From assembly GCA_937995985.1 (NCBI GenBank), contig CALKIR010000023.1, positions 62,001 to 126,000 of the forward strand: a DNA stretch of 64,000 bases, given 5' to 3'. The position numbers were made by a program, and so were the translations under genes. The notes under the pieces are model-generated. The model saw nothing but the letters and a program-made list of their open reading frames with translations, ran no database searches and was not told the DNA's origin. This document shows positions 53,575 to 62,891 of this stretch, in pieces (the first letter of the stretch is position 1; each line of letters begins with the position of its first letter). Source of the stretch: an uncultured Alcaligenaceae bacterium (GTDB lineage: Bacteria; Pseudomonadota; Gammaproteobacteria; Burkholderiales; Burkholderiaceae_B).

Positions 53575-53588
53575 CCTAAATATTTAGG
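53575..53588. promoter_or_regulatory. Perfect 14-bp palindrome upstream of the molybdenum hydroxylase operon
   Basis: CCTAAATATTTAGG is fully self-complementary. It lies in the roughly 295-bp gene-free gap between the tRNA genes and the Mo-hydroxylase gene, about 190 bp before that start. It could be a regulator operator; otherwise the gap shows a TATAAT at 53667-53672 without a good -35 and nothing else clear. Confidence 0.35.
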
Positions 53589-53776
53589 TTTGTCACCTTT
53601 TGTTGGTCCGCGTCGGTATTTTGCCTCAGTATCCCTCCATTTAATACAGGGTTATCCTTAGGTTTTTATAATCTTTGCAAAATTTGTGCTGCGATCCTTT
53701 GCTCCTTGGTGGGGATGGGAGGGCGACCGTGCTAGCATGAATGTCATAAAGAACCAAAAAACATTGAGGATCGCAT

Positions 53777-56713
53777 ATGCACGGTATTTCAAGGCGCAGC
53801 TTTATTAAGCTGGGCACAATCGCTGGCATCACGGTGAGTTTAGGGCGTTTGCCTTTTGCGCAAGCTGTTGAGGTCCATTCAGGGGCTCATCCCAAAACGT
53901 GGGTGGCTCCAGATGGTCAGGCGCGTTATCGCTGGGATGCCATTCGTAAGGTAACTGGGCAAAAGGTATTTGCGCGCGACTTTCGGGCCAAAGACTTGCC
54001 TGGCTGGCCGAAACAGCAAGCGCATGCCTTTTTTATTAAAGCAACCCGTATTGATCGCGTCTTTGAGGGGGTTGACCTCAGTGCACTAGGGGAAGATCTA
54101 CAGCCTGATCGCCTGTTATATCACGAGGACTTAGAGGCTGATGGTATTCAGGTGCCTAAGCCTGCTGATTTAGGAGCTGATTTTTATGGGGATTATTTTT
54201 TAGTTCCACGTGGTACATGCTCCCCCATGTATGGGCATCCTGTTGCCTTATTGGTCTACCATGATTTTGAGCGTTTTGAGTTAGCGAAGCGAAAATTACG
54301 TTTTAATAACGAAGTGGTGTTGTATGGAGCCGAGGGTCCATCCACCTTGCCTGATAATTATGGAGCCGCACGCTATGTGCGGTTAGGAGGAGAAGCACCT
54401 ACTGATGAGGATGTATTTTCGCCTGTGCAAAATGCGGTGATTTGGGGGGGGTTTAAGGATAATGAGGTGGTTTGGCCGCCTGCCGATCCCGATGATCGCA
54501 ATCCGTTTATTCCCGCTTCAGTCAAAGGCAAGCATCGAGGGGGCGGGGGAGAGCGTGATCCTCGCGAGGTAGCACTAGAGACCGCAGATGCCATGCGTGC
54601 AGGGATGGATATTGCTGCGGCTTTGGCTGAAGAGATTGAGCAAGCGCGTCATCATCCTGACAAAATTGTTTTCAATAGACGCGGCAGCACGCAGGCCATA
54701 GAGCCTAGTGCAATGGAGCCTGATAATGGCAATGCTTGGTATGATGCAGAGACCAAAACACTGCATTTATTGGTTGCAGCTCAGTCTCCTTATGAAGTAG
54801 CTCGTGTGGCAGCCTTTATGGTCAAAGATAATAAAAAATTCCCTGTTGAGCATATCAAGCTATTAACCGGCACAACGGTAGGCTATGGATCCAAAGATCA
54901 CTCCATTTTCCCGTTTTATGTGGTTGCCGCTGCTTTTTATGGGGATGGTTTGCCCGTGCGCTTGGCCAATGATCGTTATGAGCAGTTTCAGTTGGGCATC
55001 AAACGTCACCCTGCTCAGATGGATGTCACCATTGTGGCCGATCGCAAGACAGGTCAATTTGAAATCCTCAAGGGTTATTATGACCTCAATGGTGGTGGGC
55101 GCGCTAATTTTTCCTTTAGCGTGGCTCAGGTATGTGCGACTGCCGCACAGTCTTGCTATTACTTTCCTAAGTCTGATTTATCCGCCGCTGCTTTTGCGAC
55201 CCCAGCAGTAGAGTCTGGTTCGATGCGGGGTTATGGCACGTTGCAAAGCATGACCATGACCGAGCTCATGGTAGATGAGCTCGCGGAGGAACTAGCAATT
55301 GATGCAATAGAGTTGCGTCGCCGCAATGCCTTGCTGCCTCAGTATCCTAATACCCAAGGGGCCGTGCAGTTAGGAGACCCTCGTTTAGTAGAGATGTTAG
55401 ACAAGGCAGCTGAGCATCCCCTTTGGAAGGAAAAAGAAGAGCGCAAAGCTGCATTTGAAGCTGCTAATCCAGGCAAAAAATATGGGGTGGGGTTTGCTCA
55501 GGTACAAAAAGACTATGGTACTGGGGCGGATACCAGCGCATTGGTATTAGAGTTTGAGCCTGACGGACGGTTGATCATGCGTCATTGTGCGCAGGAGATT
55601 GGTACAGGGGCCACCACCGCTCAGCAAATTATGGTGGGTGATTTAATTGGCAAAATCCCCGATGAGGTTGAGTTTGCTGTAACGGATTTCCCTGAGTTGC
55701 CTTTGGTCAGTAATTTTGAGGCCTTTACCACAGGCCAAGCAGAAGAAGATAAGCTGGCCGAAAACCCTTATTGGGTGCCCATGGTATTGCCTGCGATGAG
55801 TGCCTCTAATAGTGTGTATTTTGTTGGCTTTGGCACCCGCCAAGCAGCACGCTTCCTTTTGGAATACAGCATCTGGCCTGCCGCCAAAGCTTTATGGAGT
55901 GAGGGCGGCGCTGGGGGGGAAATAGCAAGTGGCTATATGACCTACCGTGATTTACGCGCTGTACCTGGAGGTATTGGGGGAGGAGGGATGTCCACGCTGA
56001 GCTTTGAACAAATTGCTCAAAAGGCACATGAGATGGGGCTGATTACGGGGGTTGCGGTGCATTGTTTTAGTCGTTGGCAGTGGGCTACGGCTGACTTTGA
56101 TATCCCCGGGTTTGGGGTGCGTACCCTACCCATGGATGCCTTGGCTGTGCGTTATGGCGAAGGAGCGCCTGAAGCATTGAAACAGCGTATGACTACAGGA
56201 GGCTATGATTTTATTAAACGGAGCAAAGTAAATTACCCGCCGACTCAGAGAAGTAATGCAGGGGTTACTACATATACGCCTGCTGCGTGCTTGGTTGAGC
56301 TCAATGTCAACACTTTTACCGGTGAGGTAGAAGTGATGAGCCATCATAGTTTGCTGGATCCAGGTCAAGTGGTGGTTCCTGAATTAGTTTCTGGGCAGCA
56401 ACAAGGAGGGGTAGCCATGGGGATTGGTCATGCCCTGATGGAAGAGTTTCCTATGTATGAAGAGGGTCCAGGGAATGGCACTTGGAACTTTAACCGCTAC
56501 ACCTTACCAAGAGGTAAAGATGTTGCAGTGTGGACACAAACGGCTGAATATTTGCCTCCTTTAACTGAAACCTCGCCGCCCAAAGGGTTGGCAGAGGTAG
56601 TAATGCTGCCCGTTATTGCAGCAACGGGTAATGCAATTGCCCATGCAATTGGAAAGCGTATTTACGATTTGCCCTGGTCGGCTGACAAAATTAAAAAGGC
56701 TCTTGAATCATGA
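53777..56713 (+). CDS. Molybdopterin-binding subunit of a periplasmic xanthine-oxidase-family hydroxylase
   Basis: The 978-residue catalytic subunit has a twin-arginine signal (SRRSFIKLGTIAGI) for export of the folded cofactor enzyme. It contains GSMRGYGTLQSMTMTE, which resembles the Moco-binding region of the isoquinoline-oxidoreductase/aldehyde-dehydrogenase group, and the likely catalytic Glu in PPKGLAEVVMLP near the end. GAGG precedes the ATG. It overlaps the 2Fe-2S subunit gene by 4 bp and is followed by a triheme cytochrome c. The layout suits an aldehyde or N-heterocycle dehydrogenase feeding electrons to the respiratory chain; the substrate is unknown. Confidence 0.9.
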   Translation: MHGISRRSFIKLGTIAGITVSLGRLPFAQAVEVHSGAHPKTWVAPDGQARYRWDAIRKVTGQKVFARDFRAKDLPGWPKQQAHAFFIKATRIDRVFEGVDLSALGEDLQPDRLLYHEDLEADGIQVPKPADLGADFYGDYFLVPRGTCSPMYGHPVALLVYHDFERFELAKRKLRFNNEVVLYGAEGPSTLPDNYGAARYVRLGGEAPTDEDVFSPVQNAVIWGGFKDNEVVWPPADPDDRNPFIPASVKGKHRGGGGERDPREVALETADAMRAGMDIAAALAEEIEQARHHPDKIVFNRRGSTQAIEPSAMEPDNGNAWYDAETKTLHLLVAAQSPYEVARVAAFMVKDNKKFPVEHIKLLTGTTVGYGSKDHSIFPFYVVAAAFYGDGLPVRLANDRYEQFQLGIKRHPAQMDVTIVADRKTGQFEILKGYYDLNGGGRANFSFSVAQVCATAAQSCYYFPKSDLSAAAFATPAVESGSMRGYGTLQSMTMTELMVDELAEELAIDAIELRRRNALLPQYPNTQGAVQLGDPRLVEMLDKAAEHPLWKEKEERKAAFEAANPGKKYGVGFAQVQKDYGTGADTSALVLEFEPDGRLIMRHCAQEIGTGATTAQQIMVGDLIGKIPDEVEFAVTDFPELPLVSNFEAFTTGQAEEDKLAENPYWVPMVLPAMSASNSVYFVGFGTRQAARFLLEYSIWPAAKALWSEGGAGGEIASGYMTYRDLRAVPGGIGGGGMSTLSFEQIAQKAHEMGLITGVAVHCFSRWQWATADFDIPGFGVRTLPMDALAVRYGEGAPEALKQRMTTGGYDFIKRSKVNYPPTQRSNAGVTTYTPAACLVELNVNTFTGEVEVMSHHSLLDPGQVVVPELVSGQQQGGVAMGIGHALMEEFPMYEEGPGNGTWNFNRYTLPRGKDVAVWTQTAEYLPPLTETSPPKGLAEVVMLPVIAATGNAIAHAIGKRIYDLPWSADKIKKALES

Positions 56714-57255
56714 CTATAGAAAAACAACCCCTTACTTTGACGGTTAATGGTGAAAAAATAGGTCCTATAGAGGTACCAGTTGGTATGCCAATGGTCGATT
56801 TTTTACACCATTATCTTAATCTCACCGGAACACGATTTGGGTGCGGTGAGGGGGTCTGCCATGCATGCACGGTTATTGAGGTCCAAGAAGATGGCACCCA
56901 AAAAGAAAGTCGCACCTGTATCTATGGTGCGCACATGTTTGATGGGCGTGAAATTATTACCATTGAGGGTCATGCCAAGCTGAATGAGCAGGGTGAGGTT
57001 GAAGCCCTGAGCCCAATTCAGCAAGCTTTTGTGGATTATTTTGCTTTTCAGTGCAGCTACTGTACGCCAGGCTTTGTGACTGGTGCAACCGTATTTATTG
57101 AGGAGCTTAAACGTAATCCCGTTAAAAAAGAAGATCTTGAGGCAGCTATTGAAGAGGCGCTTAATGTCCATATCTGTCGTTGTACCGGTTATGTGCGGTA
57201 TTACGAGGCAGTGCGCGAGGTGGCATTAAACACCCCTGGCTGTGTCATTGACTAA
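56710..57255 (+). CDS. 2Fe-2S subunit of the molybdenum hydroxylase
   Basis: The 181-residue protein has two [2Fe-2S] domains. The plant-ferredoxin-type cluster uses C45, C50, C53 and C70; the helical-domain cluster uses C115, C118, C156 and C158. It passes electrons from Moco to the cytochrome. It has no signal of its own, so it is probably exported by hitch-hiking on the Tat-bearing large subunit. It is coupled to that subunit by an ATGA overlap and is slightly longer than IorA-type subunits. Confidence 0.95.
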   Translation: MTIEKQPLTLTVNGEKIGPIEVPVGMPMVDFLHHYLNLTGTRFGCGEGVCHACTVIEVQEDGTQKESRTCIYGAHMFDGREIITIEGHAKLNEQGEVEALSPIQQAFVDYFAFQCSYCTPGFVTGATVFIEELKRNPVKKEDLEAAIEEALNVHICRCTGYVRYYEAVREVALNTPGCVID

Positions 57256-57266
57256 AGGGGAGTGCC

Positions 57267-58574
57267 ATGAACAGTCATCGTTTAAGAAACATTATTTGGG
57301 GTATTGTGCTGCTGATTATTGTGCTCTGCATTGCGGTTTTGCTGGGTGCTTTTCGTAGTAGCAGTGTAGCCCCTCAAGCCAAACAGCCTTTATCAGCAGA
57401 GGAGCTAAAGGTCTTAGCTCCTAAAGGGCGTGAGTTAGTATTGGCTGGGGACTGTATGGGCTGTCACTCTCAGGCGTCGGGGCCTCAGGCTGCCGGAGGG
57501 GTGCCTATTAATACTCCCTTTGGGATTGTGCACTCAACTAATATCACTCCTGATAAGGAGTATGGTATAGGGAATTACAGCCGCGAGGATTTCCATCGCG
57601 TTCTTCGAGATGGCATTGCTCCTGGGGGGAGAAACCTTTATCCCGCCATGCCTTTTGTGTTTACGCATATTACAACTCCAGATGATATTGATGCTATTTA
57701 TGCGTATTTAATGAGCATCGAGCCGATTAATGTGCCTAATAAGAAAAACACAGGGGTATTTTCTTTACCTGTACGTCCTTTTATGAATTTTTGGACGTTA
57801 TTTAATTTCCCTGATCGCTCCGTTCCCAGTGAGCCGGGTCGCTCCAAAGTCTGGGCTCGAGGGGCTTATTTAGTGGAAGGACTAGCGCATTGTGCAGCGT
57901 GTCATACCCCACGCAATTTCATGATGGGGGTGGATTTTTCCAAACATTTTGAAGGTGGTGAGGTGGATGGTTGGGAGGTGCCGAATATTACGGCTGAGGT
58001 GTTAGCACAGCGAGGTTTTGATGTGCCTACCTTAAGCCAGTATCTTGCCACCGGCATGGCGCCCCAAGGTACCAGTTTTGCGGGCATGCATACGGTCACA
58101 CACTTTTCCACAAGCGCAATGGAAAAAGATGATGTAGAGGCCATTGCCACTTATTTGTTAACAGATAAGCAGGGTCGTATTGTGGCGCCCAGCGCCCCAC
58201 CTCCTCCTCTTGAGGCGGCTGCCCACCCTGAGCCAGGAAGTGAAATGGAGATAGGGCGACGTGTTTATATGGCCGCGTGTGCAGGGTGTCACGGATTAGA
58301 GGGAGAGGGCATTCCTAATGTTTCTCCTGCTTTGCATGGGAATGCTATTATCGCCATGGATAGTCCCCACGATACCATTGCAGTGGTACTAAATGGCATC
58401 GAAACGGAGCGCTTTACTGGTTATAAGCGTATGTATGAGATGCCCCCCTTCTCACATCGTTTAAATGATCAAGAGATTGCGGATTTGGTAACCTGGGTGC
58501 GTGCTGAGTGGGGGGGACAAAGCACCCCTGTAACGGTTGATGAAGTGCAGGCTATTGAGCGTGCAGTTCATTAA
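57267..58574 (+). CDS. Membrane-anchored triheme cytochrome c
   Basis: The 435-residue protein has one N-terminal membrane helix (about residues 9-28) and three CxxCH heme sites: CMGCH (63-67), CAACH (about 209-213) and CAGCH (about 338-342). This is the architecture of the cytochrome subunit of membrane-bound alcohol or aldehyde dehydrogenases. GGGGAG lies before the ATG, 11 bp after the 2Fe-2S gene. It should carry electrons from the hydroxylase to quinone or a terminal oxidase. Confidence 0.94.
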   Translation: MNSHRLRNIIWGIVLLIIVLCIAVLLGAFRSSSVAPQAKQPLSAEELKVLAPKGRELVLAGDCMGCHSQASGPQAAGGVPINTPFGIVHSTNITPDKEYGIGNYSREDFHRVLRDGIAPGGRNLYPAMPFVFTHITTPDDIDAIYAYLMSIEPINVPNKKNTGVFSLPVRPFMNFWTLFNFPDRSVPSEPGRSKVWARGAYLVEGLAHCAACHTPRNFMMGVDFSKHFEGGEVDGWEVPNITAEVLAQRGFDVPTLSQYLATGMAPQGTSFAGMHTVTHFSTSAMEKDDVEAIATYLLTDKQGRIVAPSAPPPPLEAAAHPEPGSEMEIGRRVYMAACAGCHGLEGEGIPNVSPALHGNAIIAMDSPHDTIAVVLNGIETERFTGYKRMYEMPPFSHRLNDQEIADLVTWVRAEWGGQSTPVTVDEVQAIERAVH

Positions 58575-58605
58575 CCGCCAAGAGAGGGGCCCATATGGTA
58601 TCGGG

Positions 58606-59322
58606 CTATTGAGTCAGTAAGGCCTGCAGCTGCTCTGGGGTGTCTATGTCTTGGAGCACTGCAGGATCAGAGACGGTGACTGGATGGCAGCCATAACGTT
58701 GCAAAAGGGGGCGTGCGCCTTGATCACCTGTCAGCGTACTCAATTTAGAGCGCAAGGACCAGCTAAAGGCCACTGGATGCCCTCGTTGTCGTTCATAGAA
58801 AGGCGCAGCAATCCATTGCTGCGCCGATTGGCTGTCATGAGGGGAGTGAGGGGCTTTGATTAGGGCGGCGCAGTGGTCGAGCACCGCCTGATAAGTGCTG
58901 GCTTGGATACTGGGCATATCGGCTAAGGCTACCAGTATTAAGTCTGGCTGTTGAGTTGTGTGCTGTGCGTGTTGGCTCAAGGCACGCACAGCGGCCGCCA
59001 AGCTGGCCCCCATGCCGTGGCGCCCTGCTGGGCTGGCGAGCAGATGTATGATTGGGGCTGAGGAGGTCGTAAAGGGTGCGGTTATTTCAGCCTGTGCGCG
59101 GCGTATGTGTGCCTGGCGTTGATGCTGCTCAGGGCGAGTGACAACAAGGGTTACCGCACAGTGGCGTGCTAAGGCCAGGGTGCTGCGCTGCAAAACGCTC
59201 TGCCCTTGGGGCAAAGGTTGTAATAGCTTATCTTGACCAGGTCGCATGCGAGCAAAGCGGGAGCCTTGTCCCGCAGCTAATAAAATACCCCAGACAGTAG
59301 GAAAGTGAGTAGGAGCAGTCAT
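58606..59322 (-). CDS. MobA/MocA-like nucleotidyltransferase (Moco cytidylyltransferase family)
   Basis: The 238-residue protein opens with GILLAAGQGSRFARM, the nucleotide-binding signature of the MobA-like NTP transferase family, followed by a Lys in DKLLQPL. LVALADMPSIQ is the metal-binding acidic motif. MocA makes the cytosine-dinucleotide form of Moco used by xanthine-oxidase-type enzymes, which fits the hydroxylase next door. It is convergent with the cytochrome gene and divergent from xdhC. Assignment to mocA rather than mobA is by context. Confidence 0.85.
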   Translation of the reverse strand: MTAPTHFPTVWGILLAAGQGSRFARMRPGQDKLLQPLPQGQSVLQRSTLALARHCAVTLVVTRPEQHQRQAHIRRAQAEITAPFTTSSAPIIHLLASPAGRHGMGASLAAAVRALSQHAQHTTQQPDLILVALADMPSIQASTYQAVLDHCAALIKAPHSPHDSQSAQQWIAAPFYERQRGHPVAFSWSLRSKLSTLTGDQGARPLLQRYGCHPVTVSDPAVLQDIDTPEQLQALLTQ

Positions 59323-59387
59323 AATCAGGTTCTTTGTTATGCCTGCTAAGCATCATAACAGGATACCGGGTGAGTCATGAGGAGATT

Positions 59388-60416
59388 ATGGATAGTATTG
59401 ATATCCGCGTGTTAAAGACTTTATTGAGTTGGCGGCAAATGGGTCAAGACGCCTTGTGGGTGACGGTGCTACACACCTGGGGCTCCTCTCCGCGGCCAAT
59501 TGGTTCAATGATGGCTATTAATGCTGATGGGCAAGTCGTTGGCTCGGTGTCAGGAGGCTGTATTGAGGATGACTTGATTCAGCAGCGCGCTCATTATTTA
59601 GAGGCCGCAACTGAGCAATTTGCTCCCCATCGGCTACGGTATGGGATTGCCGCTGAAGAAGCGCATCGCTTTGGCTTACCCTGTGGCGGAGTGATTGAGT
59701 TATTGGTTGAGCGTTCACCACAGGTGACCATATTGCAACAGCTGTTAGATGCAATTGAAGGAGGGCGCTCCGTAGAAAAAAGGGTCTGCCTGCAAACAGG
59801 TGCGAGTTACGTGCATGACGAAGCATGCCAAGGCAGCCTTAGTATTGTGGAGGAGCAATTGTGTCATTTTTTCGGGCCGCCTTATCGCATGCTGTTAATT
59901 GGTGCTGGGCAGCTGAGTGAATACTTGGCTACTATGGCGCTATTTAACGGTTTTCAAGTCACCGTATGTGATCCGCGCAGCCAATATAGTAAGGATTGGC
60001 AGGTGCCGCAGGCACAGCTTGTATCTGGGATGCCTGATGATGAGGTGTTGGCTTTTCAGCCTAATGAGCGCAGTGCCATAGTTGCGTTGACCCATGATCC
60101 AAAATTAGATGATATGGCTTTATTAGAGGCGCTGCTTTCACCAGCCTTTTATGTGGGCGCGATAGGCTCTCGACGTAATCAGGAGAAGCGTCGTCAGCGT
60201 TTGCGCGATCATTTTGATATTCCTGAATGGGCTGTGCAGCGCTTGCGGGGTCCCGTTGGGTTGTATATAGGGAGTAACACCCCAGCAGAAATAGCGGTGA
60301 GCATTATGGCTGAGATCATTGCGGTAAAAAATGCGGTGTCGTTGCCAGCTGAGTTGAATGTTGGGATTGCCAAAGATCGACTTGATGCTCTCGGGGGCAC
60401 AATCGCTACAGATTAA
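59388..60416 (+). CDS. XdhC/CoxI family molybdenum-cofactor maturation factor
   Basis: The 342-residue protein has an N-terminal XdhC_CoxI domain (GSSPRPIGSMMAI, then GSVSGGCIEDDL). Its C-terminal Rossmann domain has LLIGAGQLSEYLA and VTVCDPR. XdhC proteins bind, sulfurate and insert Moco into hydroxylases. AGGAG precedes ATG 59388; an 18-codon in-frame extension is rejected. With mocA it completes an accessory set for the Mo enzyme. Confidence 0.92.
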   Translation: MDSIDIRVLKTLLSWRQMGQDALWVTVLHTWGSSPRPIGSMMAINADGQVVGSVSGGCIEDDLIQQRAHYLEAATEQFAPHRLRYGIAAEEAHRFGLPCGGVIELLVERSPQVTILQQLLDAIEGGRSVEKRVCLQTGASYVHDEACQGSLSIVEEQLCHFFGPPYRMLLIGAGQLSEYLATMALFNGFQVTVCDPRSQYSKDWQVPQAQLVSGMPDDEVLAFQPNERSAIVALTHDPKLDDMALLEALLSPAFYVGAIGSRRNQEKRRQRLRDHFDIPEWAVQRLRGPVGLYIGSNTPAEIAVSIMAEIIAVKNAVSLPAELNVGIAKDRLDALGGTIATD

Positions 60417-60434
60417 TACGGCTTGGTTTGAGCA

Positions 60435-60463
60435 AATAGTCTTGATGGGTAGACTATTACAAT
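60435..60463 (+). promoter_or_regulatory. Inverted repeat overlapping a candidate qor promoter
   Basis: AATAGTCT (60435-60442) and AGACTATT (60451-60458) are a perfect 8-bp inverted repeat with an 8-base spacer, abutting TACAAT (60458-60463). The site lies 38 bp before the oxidoreductase start. A repressor operator is a plausible reading; no T-run follows, so a terminator is unlikely. Confidence 0.4.
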
Positions 60464-60500
60464 AAAACAGTGATCTGAACCACAAAATAAGGAATTTTGT

Positions 60501-61490
60501 ATGAGTCAAATGATGACAGCTATTGCGATCACCACTCCAGGTGGTCCCGAGGTGTTGCAGCCTGTGCACCGTCCCATTCCTGAGCCAAAGCCAGGGCAGG
60601 TTTTGATTAAGGTTGCTGCTGCGGGGGTTAACCGTCCAGATGTGGCGCAACGCACTGGGGCTTACCCCCCTCCGCCTGGTGCCTCTGATTTGCCGGGACT
60701 AGAGGTTGCGGGTGAGATCGTTGCAGGGGATGCCACCGCAGGAGGGTTTAATATCGGTGACAAAGTATGTGCCCTGACCCCTGGAGGGGGATATGCAGAA
60801 TATTGTGTGGTGGATGCACGTCATTGTCTGCCTATTCCTCAAGGGCTAAGTATGATTGAGGCAGCGGGTTTGCCAGAAACTTTTTTTACTGTTTGGAGCA
60901 ATGTTTTTCAGCGGGGCCGATTAAGCAAAGGCGAAAGTTTACTTGTGCACGGAGGGGCGAGTGGTATTGGTACTACGGCAATTCAACTGGCTTGTGCCTT
61001 AGGACATACCGTCTATGCCACTGCAGGCAGTGATGAGCGTGTTGCAGCAATTAATGAGCTAGGGGCAATAGGAATTAACTACCGCACGCAAAAATTTGAG
61101 GAATTTATTCGCGAGCATACCCAAAAAAGAGGTGTGGATGTTATTTTGGACATGGTTGCTGGTGAGTATATAGAGCGCGATATACGTTGTTTAGCAGATG
61201 ACGGGCGTATTGTAGTGATTGCTCTATTAGGAGGGCGATATGGCAAAATAGACTGTGCGCATTTAATGACCCGGCGCCTGACTATTACTGGCTCGACCCT
61301 GCGACCTCGTGATAATGATTTTAAAGCATCGGTAGCTAAGAATTTATTAACCCATGCATGGCCGCTTATTGAGGCAGGGAAGGCAAAGCCTGTTATACAT
61401 GCTACCTTTCCTTTAGTAGAGGCCGCCCAAGCCCATGAAATGATGGAGTCTGGAGCGCATATAGGTAAAATTATTTTAACTGTTGACTAG
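60501..61490 (+). CDS. Zinc-free NAD(P)H quinone oxidoreductase (MDR family, PIG3-like)
   Basis: The 329-residue medium-chain reductase has a GroES-like N-terminal domain (AAAGVNRPDVAQRTGAYPPP). The cofactor motif HGGASGIGTTAIQLA follows. The zinc-ligand residues of alcohol dehydrogenases are absent, as in quinone oxidoreductases. AAGGAA is seven bases before the ATG. It precedes tpiA, the order I remember after pnp in Bordetella-like genomes. Confidence 0.93.
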   Translation: MSQMMTAIAITTPGGPEVLQPVHRPIPEPKPGQVLIKVAAAGVNRPDVAQRTGAYPPPPGASDLPGLEVAGEIVAGDATAGGFNIGDKVCALTPGGGYAEYCVVDARHCLPIPQGLSMIEAAGLPETFFTVWSNVFQRGRLSKGESLLVHGGASGIGTTAIQLACALGHTVYATAGSDERVAAINELGAIGINYRTQKFEEFIREHTQKRGVDVILDMVAGEYIERDIRCLADDGRIVVIALLGGRYGKIDCAHLMTRRLTITGSTLRPRDNDFKASVAKNLLTHAWPLIEAGKAKPVIHATFPLVEAAQAHEMMESGAHIGKIILTVD

Positions 61491-61576
61491 AGGGGCTCAT
61501 CCTTGTCCAAACTTTGCTACAATTGTGCGGTTTAGGATTGTGTATTTGCTTTCAATTACAATTAGACCCACAAGAT

Positions 61577-62329
61577 ATGTCAACCCAAAATAAGCGCGCT
61601 CGTTTGCTAATGGGCAACTGGAAAATGAATGGCTCATTAGCGAGTAATCAGACCCTACTCACAGAGCTCCTAAAAGGATTACAACAGCAGCCTACTGAGC
61701 ATCAAGTGGCTGTATGTGTGCCTTATGTGTACTTAGCGCAGGTGCAGTCACTGCTTGCTGATTCGCCCATTGTATGGGGGGCTCAGGATGTCTCTGCACA
61801 TGATGGTGGGGCGTATACTGGTGAGGTGAGTGCAGCCATGCTCAAAGAGTTTGGTTGTCGTTTTGTTTTGGTGGGGCATTCTGAACGACGGCAGTATTTT
61901 TCTGAATCAAATACCTTGATCGCGGCCAAAGTGCAGCAGGTGGTTGCCCATGGGATGCGCCCGGTGTTGTGTGTGGGCGAAACACAGGCGCAGTATGATG
62001 CGCATCAAACACAAGAGGTTTTGGCGCAGCAATTAGCGCCTGTGCTGGCTTTGGGGGCACAGCAGCTGTCTGGTCTGGTTGTGGCCTATGAGCCCGTTTG
62101 GGCCATTGGCAGTGGACAGAGCGCCTCACCAGAGTATGCACAACGGGTGCACGAGTTTATTCGTCAGCAGTTGCAGCGGGTGGGCTGTGAGTCTGTGCCT
62201 ATTGTGTATGGCGGGAGTGTTAATGCGGATAATGCTGCCAAATTATTTGCCCAGCCTAATATCCAAGGTGCATTAGTAGGTGGGGCATCTCTACAGGCAG
62301 ACAGTTTTTTACGTATTGTAGCCGCTTAG
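61577..62329 (+). CDS. tpiA: Triosephosphate isomerase
   Basis: This 250-residue TIM-barrel enzyme of glycolysis has GNWKMNGS (catalytic Lys) near the N-terminus, VLVGHSERRQYF (catalytic His), and VVAYEPVWAIGSG (catalytic Glu), with VYGGSVNADN binding phosphate. ATG 61577 (MSTQNKRARLLMGNWK) is preferred over an upstream 21-codon frame extension. secG follows after 19 bp. Confidence 0.98.
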   Translation: MSTQNKRARLLMGNWKMNGSLASNQTLLTELLKGLQQQPTEHQVAVCVPYVYLAQVQSLLADSPIVWGAQDVSAHDGGAYTGEVSAAMLKEFGCRFVLVGHSERRQYFSESNTLIAAKVQQVVAHGMRPVLCVGETQAQYDAHQTQEVLAQQLAPVLALGAQQLSGLVVAYEPVWAIGSGQSASPEYAQRVHEFIRQQLQRVGCESVPIVYGGSVNADNAAKLFAQPNIQGALVGGASLQADSFLRIVAA

Positions 62330-62348
62330 GCGGTGTCGGAGTTTTTCA

Positions 62349-62798
62349 ATGGAATGGTTATATCCAGTCTTACAGGCAGTGCAGGTTATTTCTGCCTTAG
62401 CCGTTATCGGTTTGGTATTATTGCAACACGGTCGAGGTGCTGATATGGGTTCAGCATTTGGTGCTGGATCAGCAGGCAGCCTTTTTGGGGCAGCCGGAGC
62501 AGCAAATTTTTTATCCCGTACCACTCGATGGGCAGCTATTGTGTTTTTCATCTCAACTGCTGGGCTGGCCTGGGCGGTGTATCACCCAAAACAAAAAGAA
62601 GTTGAGGCAGGCAGTGTGATGCAAGGTTTTGAGTCTGTTGTTCCTGGAGCACCGGCTGCTACAGGAGGGGCCGCAGAACATAATGCTGCTGTACCGGTGG
62701 TGCCTGGTTCTGAGGCGCGTGAAGCGGATGGTGTTGATGCAGTGCCTAGTGCATCGAAAGCCGATCAAGGGGCTGAGTCGACTCAGGATAAGGATTAG
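62349..62798 (+). CDS. secG: Preprotein translocase subunit SecG
   Basis: This 149-residue partner of SecYE has two membrane helices, separated by the conserved GADMGSAFGAGSAGSLFGAAGA loop region. The C-terminal extension is Ala/Glu-rich and acidic, longer than in E. coli SecG. GGAG is eight bases before the ATG. A hairpin and tRNA-Leu follow, the usual betaproteobacterial order before nuo genes. Confidence 0.94.
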   Translation: MEWLYPVLQAVQVISALAVIGLVLLQHGRGADMGSAFGAGSAGSLFGAAGAANFLSRTTRWAAIVFFISTAGLAWAVYHPKQKEVEAGSVMQGFESVVPGAPAATGGAAEHNAAVPVVPGSEAREADGVDAVPSASKADQGAESTQDKD

Positions 62799-62815
62799 CT
62801 CAGTCTTTAGCCGCA

Positions 62816-62843
62816 GGGCGGCAGCATAGACTATGTGCCGCCC
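62816..62843 (+). terminator. Hairpin after secG
   Basis: GGGCGGCA (62816-62823) pairs with TGCCGCCC (62836-62843) across 12 bases; only TT follows. It is probably the secG terminator or a 3'-end stabiliser. Confidence 0.55.
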
Positions 62844-62891
62844 TTAGCATTAAGTTTGTTGTGTTAGGCCGACAGGGTTAAGAAAAGCTCT

